NCBI GenBank assembly: GCA_022844065.1
Contig: JALHML010000003.1
Span: forward strand, 2,529-11,040
DNA length: 8,512 bases
Direction: 5' to 3'
DNA from: Minisyncoccota bacterium
Lineage (GTDB): Bacteria; Patescibacteriota; Minisyncoccia; Phycocordibacterales; Phycocordibacteraceae
The notes under the pieces were generated by a model. That model saw only the letters and a program-made list of their open reading frames with translations. It ran no database searches and had not been told where the DNA came from. Both the position numbers and the translations under genes were made by a program. The number at the start of each line of letters is the position of its first letter. The first letter of the stretch is position 1. This document shows, piece after piece, positions 1 to 5,576 of the stretch.

Positions 1-134
1 AGCATCTTCTGCTTTACTTCGAGCTCCAACGAGCCACGCTGGCCAAGCGCGATTAAAAGACGCAATACATATCCGAGCACAATACCGGCGAGACCTGAAA
101 GGGCAAGAAGACTCAAGACTATCTTTATGGACAT
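1..134 (-). CDS. rny: Ribonuclease Y, N-terminal fragment (cut by window edge)
   Basis: RNase Y is a membrane-anchored endoribonuclease that starts mRNA decay. Only the first 44 codons are in the window, reading leftward from an ATG at 134-132. They give a hydrophobic segment (about residues 4-30, SIKIVLSLLALSGLAGIVLG onward) followed directly by a charged helix beginning ELEVKQKM. A single N-terminal transmembrane helix running into a long charged coiled coil is the usual beginning of RNase Y; the KH and HD domains would lie outside the window. A GGAG is present at 154-151, rather far (16 nt) from the start. A TATACG at 224-219 is a possible -10 box, which would place the promoter after the clpP palindrome. 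Other membrane proteins with a coiled coil right after one helix cannot be fully excluded from this fragment. Confidence 0.75.
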   Translation of the reverse strand, partial: MSIKIVLSLLALSGLAGIVLGYVLRLLIALGQRGSLELEVKQKM

Positions 135-273
135 ACCGGTTGATGGGACTCTCCGTGCGTACACGAAGAGGTTTGCAAGCAAATTAGGTTCGGGAATGCA
201 GCATTTCAGCCGTTTCTGCGTATAAGAATTCCCTAGAACCCTTATAAAATAACACTTTTTACGAGTTTCGCAA

Positions 274-307
274 ACGGAACGGCCGCCCTCGAGGGCGGCC
301 GTTCCGT
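274..307 (-). terminator. Perfect 34-bp palindrome after clpP, probable terminator
   Basis: Two 17-base arms (274-290 and 291-307) are perfectly complementary with no spacer, beginning ACGGAACGGCCGCCCTC. The centre is CTCGAG. It lies 14 bases past the clpP stop and before rny, so it probably ends the clpP transcript. The U tract on the minus strand is short (TTTG), so it may act as a weak terminator, a 3' stabilising hairpin, or both. As DNA it could also be a protein-binding site. Confidence 0.65.
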
Positions 308-321
308 AAACATTCGGAAGA

Positions 322-930
322 CTACTTGCTCTTGTAGACGTGGTCTACGAGCCCGTACTTTTTCGCGTCTTCTGCCATCATGAAGTAATCGCGATCAACG
401 TCCTTCTCAATCTTTGCGAGCGGCTGCCCGGTTGATTTTGCAAGGATCTTGTTCAATCGATCGCGCGTAAGGAGGATGTGCTTCGCGGTAATTTCAATAT
501 CCGTTGCCTGTCCTTGTGCGCCGCCCCATGGCTGGTGAATCATAACCTCGGCGTTTGGGAGGGCATAGCGCTTGCCCTTGGCACCCGCAGCGAGAATAAC
601 GGCAGCAGCCGAAGCGGCCATACCCACGCAGACGGTGGAGACGTCTGGCTTCACGTGGTTCATGGTGTCGAGAATCGCCAGGCCTGCGGTTACCGAACCA
701 CCAGGAGAGTTTACATAGAGCGAGATGTCCTTCTTTGGGTCCTCAGACTCAAGGAACAGAAGCTGGGCGATGATAAGGTTCGCCATGTCGTCGTCAATGC
801 CGCCACCCAAAAACACGATACGGTCCTTAAGAAGACGTGAGTAGATATCGTAGCCACGCTCACCGAATTGCGTTTTCTCCACGACCATTGGCACAAGCAT
901 TGCACGGGGATTTGTAGTTCGGTGTTCCAT
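322..930 (-). CDS. clpP: ATP-dependent Clp protease proteolytic subunit ClpP
   Basis: ClpP is the serine protease that forms the 14-subunit chamber fed by ClpX or ClpA/C unfoldases. The catalytic triad is intact. Counting from the second ATG (898-900), Ser is residue 97 ([10 protein letters not shown]), His is 122 (MIHQPWGG) and Asp is 171 (DRDYFM), exactly the numbering of mature E. coli ClpP. Other family blocks are [23 protein letters not shown] and [11 protein letters not shown] chose the ATG at 928-930 (202 aa) because the extra residues [11 protein letters not shown] before LVPMVVEK parallel the E. coli propeptide that precedes ALVPMVIEQ. The ATG at 900 (192 aa) is a real alternative. 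The longer reading frame back to 978 would overlap the upstream terminator hairpin and is unlikely. Neither start has a clear Shine-Dalgarno site. No clpX is adjacent. The stop is TAG. Confidence 0.95.
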   Translation of the reverse strand: MEHRTTNPRAMLVPMVVEKTQFGERGYDIYSRLLKDRIVFLGGGIDDDMANLIIAQLLFLESEDPKKDISLYVNSPGGSVTAGLAILDTMNHVKPDVSTVCVGMAASAAAVILAAGAKGKRYALPNAEVMIHQPWGGAQGQATDIEITAKHILLTRDRLNKILAKSTGQPLAKIEKDVDRDYFMMAEDAKKYGLVDHVYKSK

Positions 931-939
931 AGTAGAGTC

Positions 940-945
940 ATAGTA
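940..945 (-). promoter_or_regulatory. Candidate clpP -10 box
   Basis: On the minus strand, TACTAT (4 of 6 matches to TATAAT) lies 9 bases before the ATG at 930, just after the terminator of the upstream unit. The corresponding -35 position (963-968) reads TTCTCT, a poor match. If this box is used, the transcript would start within about 3 bases of the ATG and be essentially leaderless. Weak evidence. Confidence 0.25.
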
Positions 946-964
946 CCAAAGCTCACGACATAAG

Positions 965-995
965 AGAAAGCGCCCCATGATACGGGGCGCTTTCT
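965..995 (-). terminator. Terminator of the two-gene envelope-protein unit
   Basis: A 12-bp perfect stem (965-976 with 984-995, AGAAAGCGCCCC) encloses a 7-base loop and begins 14 bases after the stop of the 98-aa membrane protein. On the minus strand the 3' arm ends in TTTCT and continues CTTA, a moderate U-rich tail. It separates this unit from clpP. Confidence 0.8.
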
Positions 996-1009
996 ACTGT
1001 TTTTGATCC

Positions 1010-1306
1010 TTACTCCGCAAGCGAGGCATCAAGCTCCGCAAACGCGGCATCAAAGTCCTCTTCAAATTTTTCTGGGCTTTGTGCTGCGAGGTCTGCTTCG
1101 ATTGCTTCAGGTTCAGTTGAGTCGCCTTGCGTTTCAAGGGCCTGTACCTGAGCTTCAATACTTTCGGTTGAAGGCATGGTGCTTGAGAGGTAGTACGCAC
1201 CTCCGGCAACTACGAGAAGCACAACAATAAGACCGCCAAGCGCGACCCACGAGGTCTTCTGTGGCTCTAATACCTTAACAACAGGGGATTCTGGTGATTG
1301 TTCCAT
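1010..1306 (-). CDS. Small single-pass membrane protein, unknown function
   Basis: A 98-aa protein that I cannot assign to a named family. A short polar N-terminus (residues 1-18, MEQSPESPVVKVLEPQK) is followed by one hydrophobic helix (about 20-40, WVALGGLIVVLLVVAGGAYY) and a strongly acidic, Ala/Glu/Asp-rich tail (41-98) with no cysteine. By the positive-inside rule the orientation is weakly predicted as N-terminus in, acidic tail out. The ATG lies 10 bases after the TAA of the secreted helical protein upstream, so the two genes are almost certainly cotranscribed, and the 965-995 hairpin ends the unit. No Shine-Dalgarno site is evident, so translational coupling is likely. The layout (MEQ start, one helix, acidic tail) resembles the 97-aa protein at 2275-2568, though sequence similarity outside the helix is slight. 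Confidence 0.75.
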   Translation of the reverse strand: MEQSPESPVVKVLEPQKTSWVALGGLIVVLLVVAGGAYYLSSTMPSTESIEAQVQALETQGDSTEPEAIEADLAAQSPEKFEEDFDAAFAELDASLAE

Positions 1307-1316
1307 ACGTGTTCGG

Positions 1317-2132
1317 TTAGATTCCTGCTTCTACACTCGGTCTTGGTAGTGCTTGGGCAGCGCTTCTCAGTGCTTCGTGAGCAGAACGAATTGCAGCTTT
1401 TGCACTCTGGGCAAGGGCACGTGTTGCCTGGAAAGACTCACGTGGCGCCTCGCTCGCAAGCGCGTCAGCTATTGCCTCAGAAAGCGTAGTAATAGCAGCC
1501 TCTGCCTCGTCAATCTCTGTGCGTGCTGACGCAAGCGCCTCTTCGGCACCAGTAACGTCGATACCGTTCGCGGCAAGTACATCTATACGTGCATCAATTC
1601 TGTCTGCGATGCCTGAAAGCCGTAGGGTCATGGCGTTCAAGAGCTTTACTGCGTGATTGAAACTGGCAATTGCCCGCTCTCCATGCTTCGCAGAGAACTT
1701 CTCGCGACGCTCTTCGGTGCTTGAGGCAAATGCTGCCCGCTTCTCCATAAGGAGTGCTTTACGCTCCTCGATGTGTGTCTGTACCGCTTCCTTTCGCTCC
1801 TCATGGTTCATTTGTTGTAGTGCGCGACGTTCGGAAGCCATATCCTTCATGGCCTCGCGGCGCTCCATAAGCCCGGCTCTCATATCCTCTACCCGTGTTG
1901 GGACAGTGCCTTTAAACTCCGACACGCGATCCTTTACTTGATTTTGGTGCTGGAGAAACTGATCCTGTGCACCCCTGAATCGTTCTCTGGGGACTGGATT
2001 TTCTTGCTGCACCCTCGTCGTTGTGTCTACGGATGGTTCAGTGTTTATTTCTCGAACCGCATCCTGCGCGTGTGCGCTTCCGGCCGTAACAATAAGGCCA
2101 AGGAAGAGCAGAGCTACAATAGATATTCTCAT
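1317..2132 (-). CDS. Secreted, highly charged helical protein, unknown function
   Basis: A 271-aa protein with a clear Sec signal peptide: MR, a hydrophobic core (3-17), then a probable cleavage site AHA|QD after residue 22. Residues about 66-150 are rich in Arg, Glu and Lys with repeated E-[RE]-R-[KR]-[EA] units (ERREAMKDM, ERRALQQM, EERKEAVQ, EERKALLM, EERREKFS), suggesting a long amphipathic or coiled-coil helix. Residues 151-262 are Ala-rich helices with a conserved-looking core (HAVKLLNAMTLRLSGIADRI, then ARIDVLAANGIDVTGAEEAL). From memory, proteins of this shape recur in Patescibacteria genomes without known function; I could not search. It is probably exported and may lie against the cell envelope. 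It is the first gene of a unit with the 98-aa membrane protein. No Shine-Dalgarno site precedes the ATG. No enzyme motif is visible. Confidence 0.85.
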   Translation of the reverse strand: MRISIVALLFLGLIVTAGSAHAQDAVREINTEPSVDTTTRVQQENPVPRERFRGAQDQFLQHQNQVKDRVSEFKGTVPTRVEDMRAGLMERREAMKDMASERRALQQMNHEERKEAVQTHIEERKALLMEKRAAFASSTEERREKFSAKHGERAIASFNHAVKLLNAMTLRLSGIADRIDARIDVLAANGIDVTGAEEALASARTEIDEAEAAITTLSEAIADALASEAPRESFQATRALAQSAKAAIRSAHEALRSAAQALPRPSVEAGI

Positions 2133-2181
2133 AGGTAGTTTAAATGCTTAATGCAGTCACGGGCATCGTGATGCTGGGTCT

Positions 2182-2187
2182 AGTATA
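2182..2187 (-). promoter_or_regulatory. Candidate -10 box for the secreted protein unit
   Basis: The minus strand reads TATACT (5 of 6 to TATAAT), about 50 bases before the ATG at 2132. No convincing -35 box lies 16-18 bases upstream. An inverted repeat GCATC-GT-GATGC (2163-2174) sits just downstream, near the expected transcription start. Confidence 0.4.
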
Positions 2188-2227
2188 CCGTTAACACATA
2201 CAGGAGCAGATGTTCTACTGCATAACG

Positions 2228-2255
2228 AAAAATCCCGCACACAGCGGGACTTTTT
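2228..2255 (-). terminator. Terminator of the 97-aa membrane protein gene
   Basis: The stem TCCCGC/GCGGGA (2233-2238 with 2244-2249) has a 5-base loop and is flanked by AAAAA at 2228-2232 and TTTTT at 2251-2255. It starts about 20 bases after the TAG of the 97-aa gene on the minus strand, with a run of five U there. By its symmetry it could work in both directions. Confidence 0.85.
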
Positions 2256-2274
2256 GTTATCTTTGCTTGTTCAA

Positions 2275-2568
2275 CTACTGAGGAACCGGACCGTTCTCTC
2301 CTTCCTCAACGTTTGCAGCACCCTCAACGGTTGGCATAGAGCCGTCTGGAAGGACTTCTCCGCGAACGCCATTCTCTGGCATCTCGTTTGTCTCAAGACG
2401 CTCGTTCCATACGTAGAACGCACCAACGACGAGAATCGCCATAATGAGAACAATACCGAGGATTGAGCCGTATGCAGCAGGCTTTGACGGCTCGTCTGCC
2501 ATAGGCGCTGCCGCTGGAGGAGGGGTAACGTTATCCTGGTTCATGTTCTGATCTGGTACTTGTTCCAT
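2275..2568 (-). CDS. Small single-pass membrane protein with Pro-rich N-terminus, unknown function
   Basis: A 97-aa protein that I do not recognise. Residues 1-31 are polar and Pro/Ala-rich (MEQVPDQNMNQDN, then PPPAAAP). One hydrophobic helix follows (about 33-54, YGSILGIVLIMAILVVGAFYVW). The tail (55-97) is acidic with Gly and Pro and no cysteines. It forms a monocistronic unit between its own candidate promoter and terminator, lying between ppa and the secreted helical protein gene. A TATACT box is found 25 bases before the ATG. No Shine-Dalgarno site is visible (AATCATTT precedes the ATG). It shares its layout and MEQ start with the 98-aa protein at 1010-1306; whether they are homologous needs an alignment. 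The clean codon periodicity, signals on both sides and plausible membrane topology support it as a real gene. Confidence 0.75.
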   Translation of the reverse strand: MEQVPDQNMNQDNVTPPPAAAPMADEPSKPAAYGSILGIVLIMAILVVGAFYVWNERLETNEMPENGVRGEVLPDGSMPTVEGAANVEEGENGPVPQ

Positions 2569-2592
2569 AAATGATTGATTAGCTATTTCCTA

Positions 2593-2598
2593 AGTATA
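2593..2598 (-). promoter_or_regulatory. Candidate -10 box for the 97-aa membrane protein
   Basis: The minus strand reads TATACT (5 of 6 to TATAAT), giving a leader of about 18 bases before the ATG at 2568. The -35 position (2616-2621, AGGCAC) is poor. The same TATACT hexamer precedes two other genes here (2182-2187, 5577-5582). Confidence 0.4.
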
Positions 2599-2637
2599 GA
2601 GGACATTTGGGCTAGGTGCCTATGTGGTGGGGATACG

Positions 2638-2673
2638 AGAAAACCCGAATCTCAGTAGAGATCCGGGTTTTCT
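2638..2673 (-). terminator. Terminator of the nusA-ppa unit
   Basis: A 10-bp outer stem AGAAAACCCG (2638-2647) pairs with 2664-2673. After one mismatch, a 5-bp inner stem ATCTC/GAGAT closes on the 4-base loop AGTA. On the minus strand the 3' arm ends in a run of T (GGGTTTTCT). It lies 16 bases beyond the ppa stop. Confidence 0.85.
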
Positions 2674-2689
2674 TAGGCACGTACTGTGT

Positions 2690-3208
2690 CTATTTCTTTT
2701 CCAGGTACATCGCTACCGCACGATCAAATGCATCCTGTGCCGCTGCCTTATCCTTGAATGCTCCAAGCGAGACTTCTTTGTTCTGAAGTTTCTTGTATGT
2801 CTCAAAGAAGTGAGCAATCTCCTTAAGCGTGTGCTTGTTGAGGTCACTCAAGTCCTGGATATCTGCGAAACGAGGATCGTCTGCGGGTACTGCGATGACT
2901 TTCTCGTCAGCCTCGCCACCATCAACCATCGGAAGGATAGCGACCGGACGCGCACGCACGAGAATACCCGGAAGAAGTGGGTAGGTCGTAAGTAGTACGA
3001 CATCGAGTGCGTCGCCATCGTCCCAGAGGGTCTGCGGCACGAAGCCGTAGTCGAATGGGTATGCCTGTGCGGTATGCAGCACGCGATCAAGTGCGATCAT
3101 GCCGGTCTTCTTGTCGATCTCGTACTTGTTTTGTGATCCGCGAGGAATCTCGATAATCACACTCATCTCGTCACGGGAGCCCGGATTGATATCGTGAAGA
3201 AGGTTCAT
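2690..3208 (-). CDS. ppa: Inorganic pyrophosphatase, family I
   Basis: Hydrolyses pyrophosphate to two phosphates in the cytoplasm, pulling nucleotide polymerisation and aminoacylation forward. The 172 aa match a full-length bacterial family I enzyme. Visible active-site elements: Glu20 in VIIEIP, Lys28 and Glu30 in NKYEID, Arg42 in ALDRVL, Tyr54 in YPFDYGF, the metal-binding triad Asp64-Asp66-Asp69 in DDGDALDVV, then Asp96, Asp101 and Lys103 (VDGGEADEKV), and Tyr138-Lys139 in HFFETYKKL. Position 67 of the signature is Ala where many members have Pro; I recall DGDALD variants elsewhere. The start at 3208 keeps the family-typical beginning MNLLHDINPG. The ATG has no Shine-Dalgarno site and follows the nusA stop by 12 bases, so it is probably translated from the nusA-ppa transcript. 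The stop is TAG. Confidence 0.95.
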   Translation of the reverse strand: MNLLHDINPGSRDEMSVIIEIPRGSQNKYEIDKKTGMIALDRVLHTAQAYPFDYGFVPQTLWDDGDALDVVLLTTYPLLPGILVRARPVAILPMVDGGEADEKVIAVPADDPRFADIQDLSDLNKHTLKEIAHFFETYKKLQNKEVSLGAFKDKAAAQDAFDRAVAMYLEKK

Positions 3209-3220
3209 AGAGATAGAAGA

Positions 3221-4615
3221 TTAGGCCTGGTCCTTGTCCTGGCTGTCGCGGTCATCTGGATTCGCTGGAGTGCCGTCGTCAGAAAGCTCGGTCTCTTCGC
3301 CAACCGTGAGTGTGTTGTCTACTGGAACCTCTTCCGTGATAACGGACTCGGTTACGGTCGGGTCGATACCTGCGGCAACTGCAGGGTCCATGTCCTCCTG
3401 GCTCTCGAGTGCTGCAACTGATTCGTCGGACGCACCTTCAGAAGCTTCAACTGCTGCTTCGCCTTCAGCAACGCTTGCGCCACCAACTGCCATGATGTCG
3501 ATGTTCCATCCGGTGAGCTTCGCAGCGAGGCGAACGTTCTGGCCTCCGCGGCCGATAGCGAGAGACTGCTGGTCCTCGGTAACAGTGACGCTTGCACGAT
3601 GTCCTTCCTCATCGAGTTCAACGTCGATGATGGTTGCTGGAGAGAGGGACTCCTTAATATAGGCCGCCTGGTCCTCAGACCACTCGATGATATCGATGCG
3701 CTCGCCGCCAAGGGCTGCCATAACGGTTGAGACGCGTACGCCACGCTGGCCAACAAGAGAACCAACGGGATCAACGTGTGGATCGTTTGATGCAATGGCA
3801 ATCTTGGTGCGGCTGCCAGGCTCGCGGGCAAGACCCTTGATCTCAATAGCGCCTGCTGCGAGCTCCGGTACCTCCATCTCAAAGAGACGGGTGAGGAAGC
3901 GCGGATGGGAACGGGAGAGGCGTAGGTATACGCCACGGAATCCTTCGTCTACGGCGTAGAGGTAGGCGCTAATGCGCTCTCCTGGACGGTAACGCTCTCC
4001 GGGAATCTGCTCCTCGTAGGGGATAATACCGGTTGCACGTCCGAGGTCGACGAAGATAGCACCACGTTCAGCACGCTGCACGATACCCGTGACGATCTCG
4101 CCCTTCTTGTGGCCGAACTCGTCGAGGATAGAAAGCTTCTCGGCCTCGCGGATCTTCTGAATAACAACCTGCTTTGCAGTCTGTGCAGCGATGCGACCGA
4201 AGTCGTCCTGTGGTTCGAGTGGGAAGATGATCTCCTCGCCGAGTTCCGCGGTGCGCTTGATGCGCTTCGCGTCCTCAAGAAGGATGTGCTTCTCCGCGTC
4301 GTAGCGGGGAAGTTCGCCTTCAGCGACCTCCTCCTCGCGGTCGAAGTGCGGGTGATGTGCAGGAAGATCGTGTTCCTCCTCACCTTCCTCAGGGAAACGC
4401 ACCATCGTGTCGTCCACGATGGTCTTTACCTGCTCGAAGGTAACGGTGCCCGAATCCATATCGAGCATGCCGCGTACCACCTGGCCGCGCTTTCCGTATT
4501 CCTTCTTATAGGCAGTTGCCATGGCCTGCTCGATAGCGTCCACCATGGTTTCCTTAGTGATACCGCGCTCCTCGAACTCTCCGAGCACTGAATTAATTGT
4601 TTTGAGATCCAACAT
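3221..4615 (-). CDS. nusA: Transcription termination/antitermination factor NusA
   Basis: NusA binds RNA polymerase and nascent RNA and tunes pausing, termination and antitermination. In its 464 aa I see the N-terminal polymerase-binding domain (1 to about 160, starting MLDLKTINSVLGEFEERGI), an S1 domain (about 172-235, KGEIVTGIVQRAERGAIFVD), a first KH domain with VGQRG (288-292) and the typical NDPHVDPVGSLVG before it, and a second KH domain with IGRGGQNVRLA (354-364). The final 85 residues are a disordered-looking, very acidic Ser/Glu/Asp/Ala tail. The N-terminal domain contains an acidic, His-containing insertion (about 75-105) compared with E. coli as I recall it. AGGA lies 5 bases before the ATG. 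The downstream neighbour is ppa; rimP and infB, its usual partners, are not here. tetR diverges upstream. Confidence 0.96.
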   Translation of the reverse strand: MLDLKTINSVLGEFEERGITKETMVDAIEQAMATAYKKEYGKRGQVVRGMLDMDSGTVTFEQVKTIVDDTMVRFPEEGEEEHDLPAHHPHFDREEEVAEGELPRYDAEKHILLEDAKRIKRTAELGEEIIFPLEPQDDFGRIAAQTAKQVVIQKIREAEKLSILDEFGHKKGEIVTGIVQRAERGAIFVDLGRATGIIPYEEQIPGERYRPGERISAYLYAVDEGFRGVYLRLSRSHPRFLTRLFEMEVPELAAGAIEIKGLAREPGSRTKIAIASNDPHVDPVGSLVGQRGVRVSTVMAALGGERIDIIEWSEDQAAYIKESLSPATIIDVELDEEGHRASVTVTEDQQSLAIGRGGQNVRLAAKLTGWNIDIMAVGGASVAEGEAAVEASEGASDESVAALESQEDMDPAVAAGIDPTVTESVITEEVPVDNTLTVGEETELSDDGTPANPDDRDSQDKDQA

Positions 4616-4678
4616 AGGTCCTGTATTTAGTTGTTCGCCCTTCTATTATTCTATTTTCGCACGTATCTCTGGATTCCT

Positions 4679-4706
4679 AAAAATAAATGCCCGCAGTGCG
4701 GACATT
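4679..4706 (-). terminator. Terminator-like hairpin in the nusA leader (possible attenuator)
   Basis: On the minus strand, AATGTCCGC (4706-4698) pairs with GCGGGCATT (4694-4686) around the 3-base loop ACT, with one G-U pair, and is followed by TATTTTTA (4685-4678). On the plus strand that G-U becomes C-A and no T run follows, so the element is oriented with nusA. It lies about 65 bases before the nusA ATG. No minus-strand gene lies upstream, so it is either an attenuator or 5' stem-loop of nusA, or it stops antisense transcription coming from tetR. Confidence 0.5.
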
Positions 4707-4718
4707 CCAGATAGGGAG

Positions 4719-4746
4719 AAGATACCATATATAGGTATACAGTCAA
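4719..4746 (-). promoter_or_regulatory. Candidate nusA promoter
   Basis: On the minus strand, a -35 box TTGACT (4746-4741, 5 of 6 to TTGACA) and a -10 box TATCTT (4724-4719, 4 of 6) are separated by 16 bases that contain TATACC and TATATATGG. Transcription would begin near 4712, giving a leader of about 97 bases that includes the hairpin at 4679-4706. A second possible -10 (TAGAAT or AATAAT, around 4644-4655) lies closer to the gene. Confidence 0.5.
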
Positions 4747-4757
4747 CGCTAGATTCA

Positions 4758-4786
4758 TTGACTCGGTAGTGTATTCGTGGTTTATT
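4758..4786 (+). promoter_or_regulatory. Candidate tetR promoter
   Basis: TTGACT (4758-4763, 5 of 6) and TTTATT (4781-4786, 4 of 6) are separated by exactly 17 bases. The predicted start near 4793 gives a leader of about 42 bases holding the 16-bp palindrome and a good ribosome binding site. Its -35 box faces away from the nusA -35 box, 11 bases apart. Confidence 0.55.
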
Positions 4787-4804
4787 AACACCGGAATGAA
4801 CGGC

Positions 4805-4820
4805 GCTAAGGCGCCTTAGC
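4805..4820. promoter_or_regulatory. Perfect 16-bp palindrome, probable TetR operator
   Basis: GCTAAGGCGCCTTAGC is fully self-complementary. It lies between the tetR -10 box and the AGGGAGA ribosome binding site, where a bound repressor dimer would block transcription of tetR itself. TetR-family proteins commonly repress their own gene through palindromes of about this size in this place. As RNA it could also fold (GGCGC-TAAG-GCGCC, 4802-4806 with 4811-4815 and a small loop) next to the ribosome binding site. Confidence 0.5.
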
Positions 4821-4834
4821 AGGGAGAGTAAGTA

Positions 4835-5476
4835 ATGAGTGACCAAAACCAGTCTAGCTCGAAGCCTCTCAACAGGCGCCAGCAGTCCAAGGTGCAGACT
4901 CGTCAAAAGGTGCTCGACGCCGGCCGCACGCTCTTCATGAAGGGTGGTTACGAGAAAGCCACCATTCGTGATATCGCGAAGAAGGCCGGCATGTCGACCG
5001 GCGCCGTGTTTGCGAATTTCGAGGACAAGAAAGACCTCTTGCTTGTTATCGTGCACGAGGAGCTCGAGGAACATGGCCTACTTCTCAAACAGGCTGCGGA
5101 AGAAGAAGGTGCAGTCCTCGACCGTATCGTCAGGGTTTGTACAGCCGACTTCGCGTTCTTTAACGAACGGCTCCATCTGATGGAAGCACTCGCCGTCCTT
5201 GAGACCGATGCGTCAAACATGAAAAATCACAGGGCTCGTACGCTCACAGGCCATCGGCGAGAGCGTCTCTGGAGAGCCATCGAAACGATGCTTCAGGAGT
5301 CCCGCTGCGGGAACTCGCATGAGGCCAAGGTGATTGGAGAATGCATCATGAGCATCCACTTCGATCGCTGCAGGTACCAGGCGATTATGAACCGTAAGAC
5401 TGAGTCGTACCGACACACACTAAAGGAACTGCTCAGTCATCTGCTCTCGGCATCTGCAAGGGCCCTCGCGGCCTGA
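4835..5476 (+). CDS. TetR/AcrR-family transcriptional regulator
   Basis: A one-component repressor: an N-terminal DNA-binding domain and a C-terminal ligand-binding, dimerising domain. Of the 213 aa, residues 20-72 form the TetR helix-turn-helix: RQKVLDAGRTLFMKGGYEKA, then TIRDIAKKAGMSTGAVFANF and EDKKDLLLVI, all family-typical. Residues 75-205 are helical and variable, so the ligand cannot be named. The N-terminal 19 residues are a polar extension. The ATG at 4835 follows AGGGAGA (4821-4827) at 7 bases, the best ribosome binding site in this part of the window. It is a single-gene unit ended by a GC-rich terminator, divergent from nusA and upstream of pilB. Its G+C (57% over 180 bases counted) is a little above pilB, and it is the only complete gene here with a TGA stop. 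Likely autoregulated through 4805-4820; other targets (pilB, the small membrane gene, nusA) are guesses. Confidence 0.93.
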   Translation: MSDQNQSSSKPLNRRQQSKVQTRQKVLDAGRTLFMKGGYEKATIRDIAKKAGMSTGAVFANFEDKKDLLLVIVHEELEEHGLLLKQAAEEEGAVLDRIVRVCTADFAFFNERLHLMEALAVLETDASNMKNHRARTLTGHRRERLWRAIETMLQESRCGNSHEAKVIGECIMSIHFDRCRYQAIMNRKTESYRHTLKELLSHLLSASARALAA

Positions 5477-5494
5477 GCAGAACAGTTTCAAAGA

Positions 5495-5528
5495 GTCGCG
5501 CGACACCTGTCGCGCGGCTTTTTCTTTT
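5495..5528 (+). terminator. Terminator of tetR
   Basis: An 11-bp stem (5495-5505 with 5508-5518; GTCGCGCGACA with one G-T pair) is followed by TTTTTCTTTT. It begins 18 bases after the tetR stop. A textbook intrinsic terminator that separates tetR from pilB transcription. Confidence 0.92.
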
Positions 5529-5576
5529 CCACGCTCCCTATCTACGTAGGTGCGCGAGAAACACACGGGAGCGCGC

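Noticed and set aside
931..978. Extended N-terminus of clpP back to an ATG at 978
   Set aside because: It overlaps the terminator hairpin of the preceding unit, adds residues unlike any ClpP, and has no ribosome binding site.
3352..3936. A 194-codon open frame on the minus strand inside nusA
   Set aside because: It is a shifted frame of nusA; the product is Ser/Leu/Pro-rich with no domain, while the nusA frame has full S1 and KH motifs.
4109..4591. A 160-codon open frame on the plus strand opposite nusA
   Set aside because: Antisense shadow of a clearly coding gene; no ribosome binding site, promoter or recognisable motif.
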